Below, in pieces: positions 1-12,813 of a stretch of 64,000 bases of DNA. The stretch covers positions 4,965,472 to 5,029,471 of the forward strand of contig NZ_PTJS01000001.1 of the NCBI RefSeq assembly GCF_002941025.1, given 5' to 3'. Position 1 is the first letter of the stretch, and each line of letters opens with the position of its first letter. The translations under genes and the position numbers were made by a program. A model generated the notes under the pieces. That model ran no database searches. It was not told the origin of the DNA and saw only the letters and a program-made list of their open reading frames with translations. This DNA is from Streptomyces sp. QL37 (GTDB lineage Bacteria > Actinomycetota > Actinomycetes > Streptomycetales > Streptomycetaceae).

Positions 1-2607
1 TACGACCTCGCGAAGGTCGGCCGCTACAAGGTGAACAAGAAGCTCGGCGCCGACGAGCCGCTCGACGCCGGTGTCCTCACCAGCGACGACATCATCGCCA
101 CCATCAAGTACCTGGTGAAGCTGCACGCCGGTGAGGCCGAGACCGTCGGTGAGTCCGGCCGCTCGATCATGGTCGAGACCGACGACATCGACCACTTCGG
201 CAACCGCCGCATCCGTAACGTCGGTGAGCTGATCCAGAACCAGGTCCGTACGGGTCTCGCCCGTATGGAGCGCGTCGTGCGTGAGCGCATGACCACCCAG
301 GACGTCGAGGCGATCACGCCGCAGACCCTGATCAACATCCGGCCGGTCGTCGCCTCCATCAAGGAGTTCTTCGGCACCAGCCAGCTGTCCCAGTTCATGG
401 ACCAGAACAACCCGCTGTCGGGCCTGACGCACAAGCGTCGTCTCAACGCCCTCGGCCCGGGTGGTCTCTCCCGTGAGCGGGCCGGCTTCGAGGTCCGTGA
501 CGTCCACCCGTCGCACTACGGCCGCATGTGCCCGATCGAGACGCCCGAAGGCCCGAACATCGGTCTGATCGGCTCGCTGGCCTCCTACGGGCGCATCAAC
601 CCGTTCGGCTTCATCGAGACGCCGTACCGCAAGGTCGTCGAGGGCGTCGTCACCGACGACGTCGACTACCTGACGGCCGACGAAGAGGACCGCTTCGTGA
701 TCGCCCAGGCGAACGCGACGCTCTCCGAGGACATGCGCTTCACCGAGGCCCGCGTCCTGGTCCGCCGTCGTGGCGGCGAGATCGACTACATCCCCGGCGA
801 CGACGTCGACTACATGGACGTCTCGCCGCGCCAGATGGTGTCGGTCGCCACCGCGATGATCCCGTTCCTCGAGCACGACGACGCCAACCGTGCCCTCATG
901 GGCGCGAACATGATGCGTCAGGCCGTCCCGCTCATCAAGAGCGAGGCGCCGCTGGTCGGCACCGGCATGGAGTACCGCTGTGCCACCGACGCCGGTGACG
1001 TGCTCAAGGCCGAGAAGGCGGGTGTGGTCCAGGAGGTCTCCGCGGACTACATCACCGTGACGAACGACGACGGCACGTACACCACGTACCGCATCTCGAA
1101 GTTCTCGCGCTCCAACCAGGGCACCTCGGTCAACCAGAAGGTCGTCGTCTCCGAGGGCGACCGCGTGATCGAGAGCCAGGTCCTCGCCGACGGGCCCGCC
1201 ACCGAGAACGGTGAGATGGCGCTCGGCAAGAACCTGCTCGTGGCGTTCATGCCGTGGGAGGGTCACAACTACGAGGACGCGATCATCCTGTCGCAGCGCC
1301 TCGTGCAGGACGACGTCCTCTCCTCGATCCACATCGAGGAGCACGAGGTCGACGCCCGTGACACCAAGCTCGGCCCGGAGGAGATCACCCGGGACATCCC
1401 GAACGTCTCCGAGGAGGTCCTCGCCGACCTCGACGAGCGCGGCATCATCCGTATCGGTGCCGAGGTCGTCGCCGGCGACATCCTCGTCGGCAAGGTCACG
1501 CCCAAGGGTGAGACCGAGCTGACCCCGGAGGAGCGCCTGCTCCGCGCGATCTTCGGTGAGAAGGCGCGCGAGGTGCGCGACACCTCGCTGAAGGTGCCGC
1601 ACGGTGAGATCGGCAAGGTCATCGGCGTCCGCGTCTTCGACCGCGAAGAGGGCGACGAGCTGCCGCCGGGCGTGAACCAGCTGGTCCGCGTCTACGTCGC
1701 GCAGAAGCGCAAGATCACCGATGGTGACAAGCTCGCCGGCCGTCACGGCAACAAGGGCGTCATCTCGAAGATCCTCCCGATCGAGGACATGCCGTTCCTG
1801 GAGGACGGCACCCCGGTCGACATCATCCTCAACCCGCTGGGTGTCCCGTCCCGAATGAACCCGGGACAGGTCCTGGAGATCCACCTCGGCTGGCTCGCCA
1901 GCCGCGGCTGGGACGTCTCCGGCCTCGGTGACGAGTGGGCACAGCGCCTGCAGGCCATCGGCGCCGACCAGGTCGCTCCGGGCACCAACGTCGCCACGCC
2001 CGTCTTCGACGGTGCGCGCGAGGACGAGATCTCCGGTCTCTTCGGAGCCACGATCCCGAACCGCGACGGTGACCGCCTGGTCCAGCCCTCCGGCAAGGCC
2101 CAGCTGTTCGACGGCCGCTCCGGCGAGCCGTTCCCGGACCCGGTCTCGGTCGGGTTCATGTACATCCTCAAGCTGCACCACCTGGTCGACGACAAGCTCC
2201 ACGCGCGTTCGACCGGCCCGTACTCCATGATCACGCAGCAGCCGCTGGGTGGTAAGGCGCAGTTCGGTGGGCAGCGATTCGGTGAGATGGAGGTGTGGGC
2301 CCTTGAGGCTTACGGCGCCGCATACGCCCTCCAGGAACTGCTGACGATCAAGTCCGACGACGTGACCGGCCGCGTGAAGGTCTACGAGGCGATCGTCAAG
2401 GGCGAGAACATCCCCGAGCCGGGCATTCCCGAGTCCTTCAAGGTGCTCATCAAGGAAATGCAGTCGCTCTGCCTCAACGTGGAGGTGCTGTCCTCGGACG
2501 GCATGTCCATCGAGATGCGCGACACGGACGAGGACGTCTTCCGCGCGGCGGAGGAGCTCGGTATCGACCTGTCCCGGCGCGAGCCGAGCAGCGTCGAAGA
2601 GGTCTGA
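1..2607 (+). CDS. rpoB: RNA polymerase beta subunit (5' truncated by window)
   Basis: The reading frame is open from base 1 and ends in TGA at 2605-2607, giving 868 residues. About 290 N-terminal residues lie before the window, judging from the usual actinobacterial length near 1,160. The rifampicin-binding stretch is visible ([20 protein letters not shown], about 376-435), followed by the invariant [20 protein letters not shown] segment and the C-terminal clamp region ending near SSVEEV. Codon 445-447 is AAC, so the motif reads [11 protein letters not shown] where E. coli and most actinobacteria have Ser (E. coli position 531); this is treated as a separate finding. rpoC follows 129 bp downstream in the same orientation. 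Confidence 0.98.
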   Translation, partial: YDLAKVGRYKVNKKLGADEPLDAGVLTSDDIIATIKYLVKLHAGEAETVGESGRSIMVETDDIDHFGNRRIRNVGELIQNQVRTGLARMERVVRERMTTQDVEAITPQTLINIRPVVASIKEFFGTSQLSQFMDQNNPLSGLTHKRRLNALGPGGLSRERAGFEVRDVHPSHYGRMCPIETPEGPNIGLIGSLASYGRINPFGFIETPYRKVVEGVVTDDVDYLTADEEDRFVIAQANATLSEDMRFTEARVLVRRRGGEIDYIPGDDVDYMDVSPRQMVSVATAMIPFLEHDDANRALMGANMMRQAVPLIKSEAPLVGTGMEYRCATDAGDVLKAEKAGVVQEVSADYITVTNDDGTYTTYRISKFSRSNQGTSVNQKVVVSEGDRVIESQVLADGPATENGEMALGKNLLVAFMPWEGHNYEDAIILSQRLVQDDVLSSIHIEEHEVDARDTKLGPEEITRDIPNVSEEVLADLDERGIIRIGAEVVAGDILVGKVTPKGETELTPEERLLRAIFGEKAREVRDTSLKVPHGEIGKVIGVRVFDREEGDELPPGVNQLVRVYVAQKRKITDGDKLAGRHGNKGVISKILPIEDMPFLEDGTPVDIILNPLGVPSRMNPGQVLEIHLGWLASRGWDVSGLGDEWAQRLQAIGADQVAPGTNVATPVFDGAREDEISGLFGATIPNRDGDRLVQPSGKAQLFDGRSGEPFPDPVSVGFMYILKLHHLVDDKLHARSTGPYSMITQQPLGGKAQFGGQRFGEMEVWALEAYGAAYALQELLTIKSDDVTGRVKVYEAIVKGENIPEPGIPESFKVLIKEMQSLCLNVEVLSSDGMSIEMRDTDEDVFRAAEELGIDLSRREPSSVEEV

Positions 2608-2615
2608 CGGGTTGT

Positions 2616-2642
2616 CCGGCCGGATCCTCGTGATCCGGCCGG
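2616..2642 (+). other. rpoB-rpoC intergenic hairpin
   Basis: A perfect 11-bp inverted repeat (CCGGCCGGATC, 5-nt loop, GATCCGGCCGG) starts 8 bases after the rpoB stop. No U-tract follows, and rpoC has no obvious promoter of its own in the gap, so it could be an RNA-processing site or partial attenuator rather than a full terminator. That role is inference. Confidence 0.6.
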
Positions 2643-2736
2643 CTCTCCCCGGACCCGTTCAGACCATTGCTGAAGTGCCCCGATTTCTCGCGTGAAGCGA
2701 GGGGGCTCGAACCCCCGAAAGAGGGATTGACGACAA

Positions 2737-6636
<3,900 letters not shown>

Positions 6637-6645
6637 GAGTGAGTG

Positions 6646-6688
6646 AGAAGGGCGCCCATCCCGTCGCGTACGGGGTGGGCGCCCTTCT
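6646..6688. terminator. rpoC terminator, probably bidirectional
   Basis: A 19-bp inverted repeat (arms 6646-6664 and 6670-6688, loop CGCGT, one G-U pair) begins 10 bases after the rpoC stop and lies 20 bases from the 3' end of the convergent tail cluster, so it can serve both directions. Confidence 0.85.
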
Positions 6689-6708
6689 GCGTGCCGTGGT
6701 CCGGCGGT

Positions 6709-6969
6709 TCAGCGCATGGATTCCCACAGGGCGACGGCGAGCCCGGCGGCCGCGGTGAGCGCGCCGATGCTCGCCAGCGGCCAGCGGGAGCGTTCCAGTG
6801 TGTCGAGGCGGGCCTCGTGGTCCGCCAGTTGTTTGTCGGTCTGGTCGCTGCGCTGTACCAGCAGCGCCAGCTGGCCGTCGGCCCGGGCGAAGCCGGCCTC
6901 CAGCGAGCCGCGCAGGCGTTCCAGCTCCAGGGCGACGGCGACCGGGTTGTTCGGATCAGTCTCGGTCAC
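6709..6969 (-). CDS. small tail-anchored coiled-coil protein, lysis cassette
   Basis: 86 residues. Residues about 10-62 are charged and heptad-like (ELERLRGSLEAGFARAD...DHEARLDTLERS), followed by one hydrophobic segment (about 66-83, ASIGALTAAAGLAVALWE). The layout of a soluble coiled coil plus C-terminal membrane anchor resembles XhlA/antiholin-type partners beside phage endolysins. It is the last gene of the minus-strand tail cluster and overlaps the upstream holin-like gene by 14 bp, implying translational coupling. Its role as holin accessory or spanin-like factor is inferred from topology and position only. Confidence 0.7.
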   Translation of the reverse strand: MTETDPNNPVAVALELERLRGSLEAGFARADGQLALLVQRSDQTDKQLADHEARLDTLERSRWPLASIGALTAAAGLAVALWESMR

Positions 6970-7207
6970 GGGCGGCTCCCACGGTCTCGTTCCCGGGCGG
7001 TTCGGCGCGGAGCCAGGCCGGGAGAAGCGCCTGCACCCCGGGTACGGCCATCACCCGGGTCAGCGCCCCCGCGACGGCCAGGGCCCCGGCGACCCGGGGC
7101 AGGGCCGCCGGGAGCCCGGACGCGTCGACAAGCGCGGGCAGAAGCACGGCAAGGGCGAGGGCGGTCTGGACCACGGTGCGGGCGGTGCGACGGGTGGCAT
7201 CGGACAT
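6956..7207 (-). CDS. holin-like small membrane protein
   Basis: 83 residues with two hydrophobic segments (about 13-32, VQTALALAVLLPALVDASGL, and about 37-56) separated by a short turn, a positively charged N-terminus (TRRTAR) and a polar C-terminal tail. This is the class II holin layout. It lies 13 bases downstream of the amidase gene, as expected for a phage lysis cassette, where it would permeabilise the membrane and release the lytic enzyme. No sequence signature proves the assignment; it rests on topology and neighbourhood. Confidence 0.75.
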   Translation of the reverse strand: MSDATRRTARTVVQTALALAVLLPALVDASGLPAALPRVAGALAVAGALTRVMAVPGVQALLPAWLRAEPPGNETVGAARDRD

Positions 7208-7220
7208 GTCTGCGGGCTCC

Positions 7221-8138
7221 TCACTTCGTGTGCGGGACTTTGAGGGCGTTCCAGGAGGTGCGGCCCGGGACCCCGTCGGCGTCGCTGCCCCGGAAGCCGA
7301 GCTTGCGCTGCCAGGCGGCGTACGAGCGGCGGTCGGCCTCGGTCCAGCGGGGGCCCGGCCCGACGGCGTAGGACGAGCAGCCCTCGGCGACGAGCCGGCG
7401 GCCCATGGCGGTGATGACGGGGGAGCTGGTGCGGCCGGTGAAGAGCGAGGTGCCGGGGAACGGCTGGTAGCGGGGGGCGGACGTCCCGCCGGACGGTCTG
7501 CCCGCGGAACCGCCGCTCGCCGGGCCGCTCAGCCGTGTGGTGACACGTTCCCGCAGCGACGGCATGGTGAAGCCGCGCGGGTCGACCTTCCAGTCGGACC
7601 ACTCCAGGTGGCCGATCACGCTGCGGGCGGTCCAGCCGTGGGCCCGGCAGATGGCGGCGGAGACCCGTTCGATCGCGTCGAGCTGGGCGGCCGGCCAGGG
7701 GTCCTCGCCGTCACCGAGGTTGACGCACTCGAATCCGTAGAAGCGGGCGTTGCCGTCGACGGAGCCGGCGCTGCTGTCGTGTTCGCGGGGGGCGGGCGGG
7801 CGGTCGCCGTAGTCCTCCGCGATCACCCGCTGGAGTACGGCCGGGTCGCCGCCGCCCGCGTGGTTGGCGCGGCCGTTGCCGACGAGGTGGACGGTGCCCG
7901 CCTTGTCGATGACGCCGTGGCAGAGCGGGCCCGGCAGGGACGAGTGGCCGTCGTAGCAGAGCGCCACGGACGCGTCCGTGCCGCTGCTGACGGTGTGGTG
8001 GATCATGACGCCGTTCAGCGGGCCCCAGGCGCCCTTGTGGTTGCGGTTGTGGGTGCGCCAGTCCGCGTACTCGACGACGGTGACGCCTTCGGCGTGCAGT
8101 GCGGCGAGCAGCTGGTCGGCGGTCAGGGGAGTGGCCAT
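7221..8138 (-). CDS. N-acetylmuramoyl-L-alanine amidase (endolysin)
   Basis: 305 residues from the ATG at 8138, which is preceded by AAAGGA at 8-base spacing; a longer in-frame start upstream has no such site. The N-terminal half is an Amidase_2/PGRP-type domain: zinc-ligand region MIHHTV, then CHGVIDKAGTVHLVGNG, GFECVNLG and VIGHLEWS, matching the family's His/His/Asp-containing motifs. A Gly/Ser/Pro linker leads to a C-terminal peptidoglycan-binding-like domain (WQRKLGFRGSDADGVPGRTSW). There is no signal peptide, so export would depend on the neighbouring holin. It cleaves the amide bond between muramic acid and the stem peptide. Confidence 0.9.
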   Translation of the reverse strand: MATPLTADQLLAALHAEGVTVVEYADWRTHNRNHKGAWGPLNGVMIHHTVSSGTDASVALCYDGHSSLPGPLCHGVIDKAGTVHLVGNGRANHAGGGDPAVLQRVIAEDYGDRPPAPREHDSSAGSVDGNARFYGFECVNLGDGEDPWPAAQLDAIERVSAAICRAHGWTARSVIGHLEWSDWKVDPRGFTMPSLRERVTTRLSGPASGGSAGRPSGGTSAPRYQPFPGTSLFTGRTSSPVITAMGRRLVAEGCSSYAVGPGPRWTEADRRSYAAWQRKLGFRGSDADGVPGRTSWNALKVPHTK

Positions 8139-8177
8139 GGAGGTGTTCCTTTCGGTGCTGCGCACGGGGTGCGGCAG

Positions 8178-8207
8178 GGGGCCCCGCACCGGGTGGTGCG
8201 GGGCCCC
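8178..8207 (-). terminator. strong hairpin between fibre gene and lysis cassette
   Basis: A perfect 13-bp GC-rich inverted repeat (arms 8178-8190 and 8195-8207, 4-nt loop) sits between the fibre gene stop and the amidase start. On the minus strand it could reduce read-through from structural genes into the lysis genes. No U-tract is visible, so efficiency is uncertain. Confidence 0.65.
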
Positions 8208-8220
8208 TCGCAGGGGTGCG

Positions 8221-9678
8221 TCAGGAGAGAGCCGCCCAGATCGCGTTGGAGTCCGCGACCACCTTGTCGAGGGCGAAGGAGGTGGGCAGCGAGGTCTGGC
8301 CGGTGGTGCTGAGCCGGCCGTGGCGGATGAACTTGCCCGGCATCCGGGCGCTGCCGCCCGGCGCCTCGCCCACGTGGGCGCCCCGCGAGAAGGCGGGACC
8401 GTTGCTGCTGGGGCTGGGCCCGTTGACGACGAGCCCGATCCAGTAGTTGCCCGCCTTGGCGCTGTACGGGACGGTCAGCGGGCAGACCACGGTCGTGCCC
8501 TCGGTCTTGGGGATCAGGGTGGTGAGGTTGGCGGTCAGCCCGACCCGGGCACCGGCACCGGTGTAGAGCCCGGCGAACGAGGAGGTGCTGAGCGTGCCGC
8601 CGACGTAGCCGGGGACGTAGAACACCAGGTTGGTCACGGTGGCGGGCGCGTGCAGCGGGATGCCGATCAGGTACACCCAGCCGTTGATGCAGTACTGGGG
8701 GGTGGGTGCGGAGGCCGCCGCCGGGTCGAACGCCCAGCCGCTGAAGCCCATCGAGGAAGGGGACCAGGTGCCCGCCGCCGAGACCGCGTCCACGTAGGCG
8801 CGCCGGGTCAGGTGGTCGTCGGTGGACGGGGCGGCCGCGGTCGAGGGCGGAGTGACGAACGTCTTGGCGCCCTGGATCTCCTGGGCTCCCGCGAGCAGGA
8901 CCCCTTCGCCGACCGGCACCGCCGCCACGTCGGAGGCCGCCAGGGCGACCTCGCCGGTGAGGCCGTTGACCGAGGTCACGGGGGCGCCGCCGAGTGCCAG
9001 ATAGCGGGCGTCGCCCGCCGCCTGGGTCAGCGCGCCCAGGTCGTTCGCGGTGAGCAGGACCTCGCCGGTCTGCCCGTTGACGGAGGCGACGGCTCCGCCG
9101 CCCGCCGGGAGCTGGGCGGCCGGGACCAGACCGTCGGCGCCGAGGGTGGCGACCCCGCCCGGCGCTCCCGCCGAAGCGGAGGCGAGGGCCGAGACGTCCG
9201 CCGCGCCCAGCACGATGTCGGCCTCGGTGTGCCCGTTGACGGAGTGCACCGCGCCGGCCGGTCCGGCCGGGCCCTGCGGGCCGGGTCCTCCGGCGGGTCC
9301 CGGCGGCCCCGGTACGGCCACGTACTGCGGGGTGCCCGGATCGGCCGGGGCGATGTCGGCGAGGTCCACGGCGGGCACGGCCGCGGCCAGCGCCACCTGG
9401 TAGGTGCGTCCGCCGCGGGCGAGCCCGGCGAGCTTCTCCGTGACGGTGTACGTCCACGCGCCGGGGTTCCACCCCGGGGCGTCGGTGGCGGGCAGGACCA
9501 CGCTGATCCTGCCCTCCGCGTCGAGCGTGGTCCGGGTCGGGCCGCCCAGGAAGAGGTCCTCCTCCGCGTGGGTGAGGAGCGCCGGGGGCCGGAATTCGAC
9601 GGTGCCGCTCATCGGGCGGCCGTCGGGGGTCATGTAGCGGGCGGTGACGGTGACGGTGGGGATGTTCTCAGGCAGCAC
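8221..9678 (-). CDS. tail fibre / receptor-binding protein with collagen-like stretch
   Basis: 485 residues. An N-terminal beta-rich domain (about 1-115) would attach to the tail tip. It is followed by a short collagen-like run (PGPPGPAGGPGPQGPAGPAG, about 123-142) and three copies of a fibre repeat of the form SVNGxTGEVxLxAxDVxAL (about 145, 196 and 234). A KTFVTPPSTAAAPSTDDHLTR segment typical of phage fibre junctions leads to a unique C-terminal domain of about 180 residues, the likely cell-surface binding head. Repeats of this type form trimeric shafts in phage fibres. It is the last structural gene before the lysis cassette. Confidence 0.85.
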   Translation of the reverse strand: MLPENIPTVTVTARYMTPDGRPMSGTVEFRPPALLTHAEEDLFLGGPTRTTLDAEGRISVVLPATDAPGWNPGAWTYTVTEKLAGLARGGRTYQVALAAAVPAVDLADIAPADPGTPQYVAVPGPPGPAGGPGPQGPAGPAGAVHSVNGHTEADIVLGAADVSALASASAGAPGGVATLGADGLVPAAQLPAGGGAVASVNGQTGEVLLTANDLGALTQAAGDARYLALGGAPVTSVNGLTGEVALAASDVAAVPVGEGVLLAGAQEIQGAKTFVTPPSTAAAPSTDDHLTRRAYVDAVSAAGTWSPSSMGFSGWAFDPAAASAPTPQYCINGWVYLIGIPLHAPATVTNLVFYVPGYVGGTLSTSSFAGLYTGAGARVGLTANLTTLIPKTEGTTVVCPLTVPYSAKAGNYWIGLVVNGPSPSSNGPAFSRGAHVGEAPGGSARMPGKFIRHGRLSTTGQTSLPTSFALDKVVADSNAIWAALS

Positions 9679-9729
9679 TCGGGTGCCCTCCTCGGTGGTT
9701 GTCGGGTGGCCGTCCGGCCTGGCCGGGCG

Positions 9730-10446
9730 TCAGGACTGGACGCCGTACAGGGCGAGCGGGCGGCAGCGCAGGGTGTCGCCGGCGGCCGCGACCCTGGCCT
9801 GGATCTCGAAGGTGACCGTGGCGCCGAAGGCGGCGGGCAGCCGCTCGGTGAACACCAGGCCGTCGCCGGGCGCGCCCACCCCCGCGAGCTGGACGCCGTC
9901 GACGAGCAGCCGCACCTCGGCGCCCGTACTGCCCTCGGCGGCGACCGCGCAGTGCAGACGCGGGTGCTGGACGATGCCAGGGCCCCGGTAGAGCGTCGTC
10001 CAGGCCGTCGAGCCGGTGGACTCCCAGCGCGCGGCGTCGGCGGGGGCGGGCAGCGGGTACGGGATGTAGGGGCGGGCCAGGCCTCCGTGGGCGGCGTCGT
10101 CGGCGACGACCACGTTGCCCCGGCGGTCGAAGACCTGCACCGGCTGGACGGGCAGGGTGTCCGGGGCCGCCGTCCAGATGGTCAGGGCGAGGGAGCCGTC
10201 GTCACGGCGTACGACGAAGCCCTGCTGCGGGTCGTCCTTGCCGCGGTCGGGCTGGACGCGGCCCAGGTAGAGCAGGTCCTCGTCGCCCGAGGTGCGGACG
10301 CGCAGCCGGCCCTTGTCGCCGATGACGACCTCTCCGCCCATGATCTGGTTCAGTGCGGGCGTGGTGTTGGCACTGCCCATGAGATCCCTGACCTGGCGTT
10401 CCAGTGCGCGGATACGGTCGAGCAGATCGGTGGGGATGATCGCCAC
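9730..10446 (-). CDS. putative tail-tip / baseplate protein
   Basis: 238 residues, not matched to a named family. It starts with a short amphipathic coiled coil (DLLDRIRALERQVRDLMGSA, about 7-26), followed by beta-rich sequence with GGEVVIGDKGRLRVRT and FVVRRDDGSLALTIW, and a compact C-terminal domain. The short trimerisation-like helix followed by beta sequence suggests a fibre-like or tip component. It sits 3 bases after the hub-like gene and before the main fibre gene, inside the tail operon. Function is inferred from position. Confidence 0.65.
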   Translation of the reverse strand: MAIIPTDLLDRIRALERQVRDLMGSANTTPALNQIMGGEVVIGDKGRLRVRTSGDEDLLYLGRVQPDRGKDDPQQGFVVRRDDGSLALTIWTAAPDTLPVQPVQVFDRRGNVVVADDAAHGGLARPYIPYPLPAPADAARWESTGSTAWTTLYRGPGIVQHPRLHCAVAAEGSTGAEVRLLVDGVQLAGVGAPGDGLVFTERLPAAFGATVTFEIQARVAAAGDTLRCRPLALYGVQS

Positions 10447-10449
10447 GGG

Positions 10450-11556
10450 TCACGCTCCTTCCAGGTAGAGGACGGCGGTCTCGGCCTTGGTGCGCTGCGG
10501 CGGGGTGACGGCGATGCCGACGATCCGGTAGGCGGCGTCGAGACCCTCGTGGTGCCACAGGTCGTGGATCCGGAGCCGGATGCGGGCACCGAGGAGGGCC
10601 GGGGTGATCTGCCCGTCCAGCAGCACGGTCAGCTCCGGGATGACCTCGGGGCGGCTCTGCCGGGCCAGTTCGGCGCGGGCCAGCGAACGCAGGGTCGCCT
10701 CGTCCGTGACGCCGCTGTGGTCGGAGGTGAGCTCCAGGCGGGGCCAGCCGGCCTCCAGGTCGCCGGGGGACTCCTCGCTGACGGTGAGCGGCTGGGACTC
10801 CTGGGACTGGTCGGTGTTGTCGGAGTCGCCCCGCGCCACCCAGACGTTCGCCTGCACGGTGGAGTCCGTCGGCAGGCTGTAGGTGAGGACCTGGCCGGGA
10901 TGGTTCAGGACGATGTCCGTGTGGCCCGTGCGGATCTGCGGGTGGCCGAGCTGGAGACGCTTGACCCGGCGGCCTTCGGCGTCGCGGTAGCAGTGGATGC
11001 GCCACTCGAACCCGTCGCTCAACTGGCCCAGGTTGTCGATCAGTTCGCGGACGCGGGCGAGTGCGGAGTAGGAGTAGGCGTAGTCCCGGACCACCCCGGA
11101 CCGGTCGTGGCCGGGAACGATGCCGATGTCACCGCCGGCCTGTTCCTGCGCGTGGTTGATCAGGGCGCGGGCGATGTCGAACTGATCCGTGCCCGTGCCC
11201 GCCAGACCGTCGGCGAGGATGCGGTGGTCCAGGTACGAGTCGAACGTGCCGGCCTGGAACTGCACCATGATCCGGCCCTGTTCGTCGGAGACCGGGGTGC
11301 AGGTCCACAGGATCCCGCCCCACCAGATGTCGCCGTCACGCTCCAGCCAGACCGCGGTACGGCCGGGCTGGAGGGCGGCCCGAGCCCGGGCGGCGAGTGC
11401 GCCTCCGGGCAGGGGGACGTTGGCGGTGAGCGACCCCGGCTTGCCTATGTAGTCGTCGAACTTGGTCTCCGTGAGCGGCAGCACGTCCAGCAGGCGGTCG
11501 GTGCGCAGGTCGCAGAAGAGCGCCCGGTAGACGGGCGTGGTGACGGATGCGGTCAT
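10450..11556 (-). CDS. tail hub-like protein (siphovirus Gp37/Tal-like)
   Basis: 368 residues from ATG at 11556; the open frame runs further upstream but only as antisense overlap with the previous gene. The start (YRALFCDLRTDRLLDVLPLT) and the pattern of a short beta domain, WLERDGDIWWGGILWT, and a helical insert resemble the Siphovirus ReqiPepy6 Gp37-like family of tail-tip proteins. Located immediately downstream of Dit and the 399-residue fibre-like gene, it is the best candidate for the tail hub that closes the tube and contacts the tape measure. Family assignment is from memory of the pattern and not certain. Confidence 0.7.
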   Translation of the reverse strand: MTASVTTPVYRALFCDLRTDRLLDVLPLTETKFDDYIGKPGSLTANVPLPGGALAARARAALQPGRTAVWLERDGDIWWGGILWTCTPVSDEQGRIMVQFQAGTFDSYLDHRILADGLAGTGTDQFDIARALINHAQEQAGGDIGIVPGHDRSGVVRDYAYSYSALARVRELIDNLGQLSDGFEWRIHCYRDAEGRRVKRLQLGHPQIRTGHTDIVLNHPGQVLTYSLPTDSTVQANVWVARGDSDNTDQSQESQPLTVSEESPGDLEAGWPRLELTSDHSGVTDEATLRSLARAELARQSRPEVIPELTVLLDGQITPALLGARIRLRIHDLWHHEGLDAAYRIVGIAVTPPQRTKAETAVLYLEGA

Positions 11557-11564
11557 CGGCTGCC

Positions 11565-12764
11565 TCACACGAGCGGGTCGACGCGGATGAAACGGTTGTC
11601 GTACCAGCCGTTGTTGTTGGTCGCGGACGAGCAGTAGGCGGAGACCGCGGTGTAGACCGCGCCCGCCTGGAGCCCCGTGACGCGGAACGTGGTCGAGACC
11701 GACGTCAGCGCCTTGGACGAGACGATCGCGGAGCGGACCTCGTGCGCGTCGACGACCAGGGCGCCGTCCTTGCGGATGGTGGCGCCCATCCGGGACCACT
11801 GGCCGTCCACCCCGGTGTTGCCCATGAAGCCGACGGTCACCAGGACCGCGCCCGTCACCGGCACCGTGAAGGTCGCGACGACCGTGGGGCCGTTCGTGTC
11901 GGCCACCGCCTCGACCCAGGAGGTGGTGGCGCAGTAGCCCCCGTCGGTCTGGATCGCGTATGCCGAGGACGGGACGGCCGGCCGCCAGACGGTGCCGTCC
12001 CAGCGCTGGAGCCGCCCGGCCTCGTCGCGGTACTGACCGGTGTACTCACCCGAGGCGAGTGCCCCCTGCGGGGCGATGCCGCCGGTCTGGCGGGGGTAGG
12101 TCGCCCAGCGGGTGCCGTCCCAGCGCTGGAGGGTGCTGGAGGTGTCGCGGTACTGGCCCGGGTATCCGCCGGGCGTCTCACGGTTCCACGAGTCGGCGAG
12201 GATGCCGCCGACGGCGACCGTCGACACCCGCAGGTCGTACAGGGCGCTCGCCCAGGGGATGCCGCCGGTGCCCACCGAGGCGCCGGCGGGCACGGTGACC
12301 CGGGCGAGCGGCAGGGAGGCCTCCGGGGCCTGCGGCGGCTGGGGGGTGGGCTCCGCCTTGCCCACGACGACCTCCAGGGCGGCCTCCGTGACGCCCTCGC
12401 CGTCGGCCTGGGCGTCGCGCACGCGCAGGACCACCAGGTCGATGCGCGGGTTGGAGGCGTCCCCGTCCTCGAAGGTCACCTCGGTGTAGTCGGTGAGGAC
12501 GACCGGGTAGGCGCCGGCCGACTCGCGGCCCTGGATCACCGCGCGGCCCGGCGAGACGGTGGCCTTCATTCCGGCGTTCTCGCCGAAGACGTAGAGGGCC
12601 GACATCAGGTACTCGCCGTCGGTGGAGCCCGGGATCACCCCGCTGGTGGTGGTCAGCGCCCCGCTCGGGGCCATGGTGCCGATGGGGGAGAGCCGGGTGT
12701 CCGCCCGGGACTGACCGGTCTGGGTCTCGGTGCGGTTGATCAGCCAGGCGCTGCGTACGGGCAT
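11565..12764 (-). CDS. fibre-like baseplate protein with duplicated QYRD/RWDG motif
   Basis: 399 residues. The N-terminal about 200 residues (SAWLINRTETQTGQSRADTR, then a GMKATVSPGRAVIQG motif) resemble tip-attachment domains of phage baseplate proteins. Two 20-residue repeats follow, each with GQYRD and LQRWDGT (encoded about 12111-12170 and 11991-12050, exactly 120 bp apart), which look like small carbohydrate- or surface-binding modules. A C-terminal beta-sandwich-like domain of about 120 residues ends in NGWYDNRFIRVDPLV. It could be a second receptor-binding component alongside the collagen-containing fibre. Confidence 0.7.
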   Translation of the reverse strand: MPVRSAWLINRTETQTGQSRADTRLSPIGTMAPSGALTTTSGVIPGSTDGEYLMSALYVFGENAGMKATVSPGRAVIQGRESAGAYPVVLTDYTEVTFEDGDASNPRIDLVVLRVRDAQADGEGVTEAALEVVVGKAEPTPQPPQAPEASLPLARVTVPAGASVGTGGIPWASALYDLRVSTVAVGGILADSWNRETPGGYPGQYRDTSSTLQRWDGTRWATYPRQTGGIAPQGALASGEYTGQYRDEAGRLQRWDGTVWRPAVPSSAYAIQTDGGYCATTSWVEAVADTNGPTVVATFTVPVTGAVLVTVGFMGNTGVDGQWSRMGATIRKDGALVVDAHEVRSAIVSSKALTSVSTTFRVTGLQAGAVYTAVSAYCSSATNNNGWYDNRFIRVDPLV

Positions 12765-12813
12765 GTTGTCCTCCTGGGAAGGGATGAAGAGGTCGGTCGG
12801 TGGCCGCGGAGGG

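Noticed and set aside
2697..2716. GGGGG-CTCGAA-CCCCC before rpoC resembling a tRNA T-arm.
   Set aside because: No acceptor, D or anticodon arm surrounds it; it is a short hairpin next to the rpoC ribosome-binding site.
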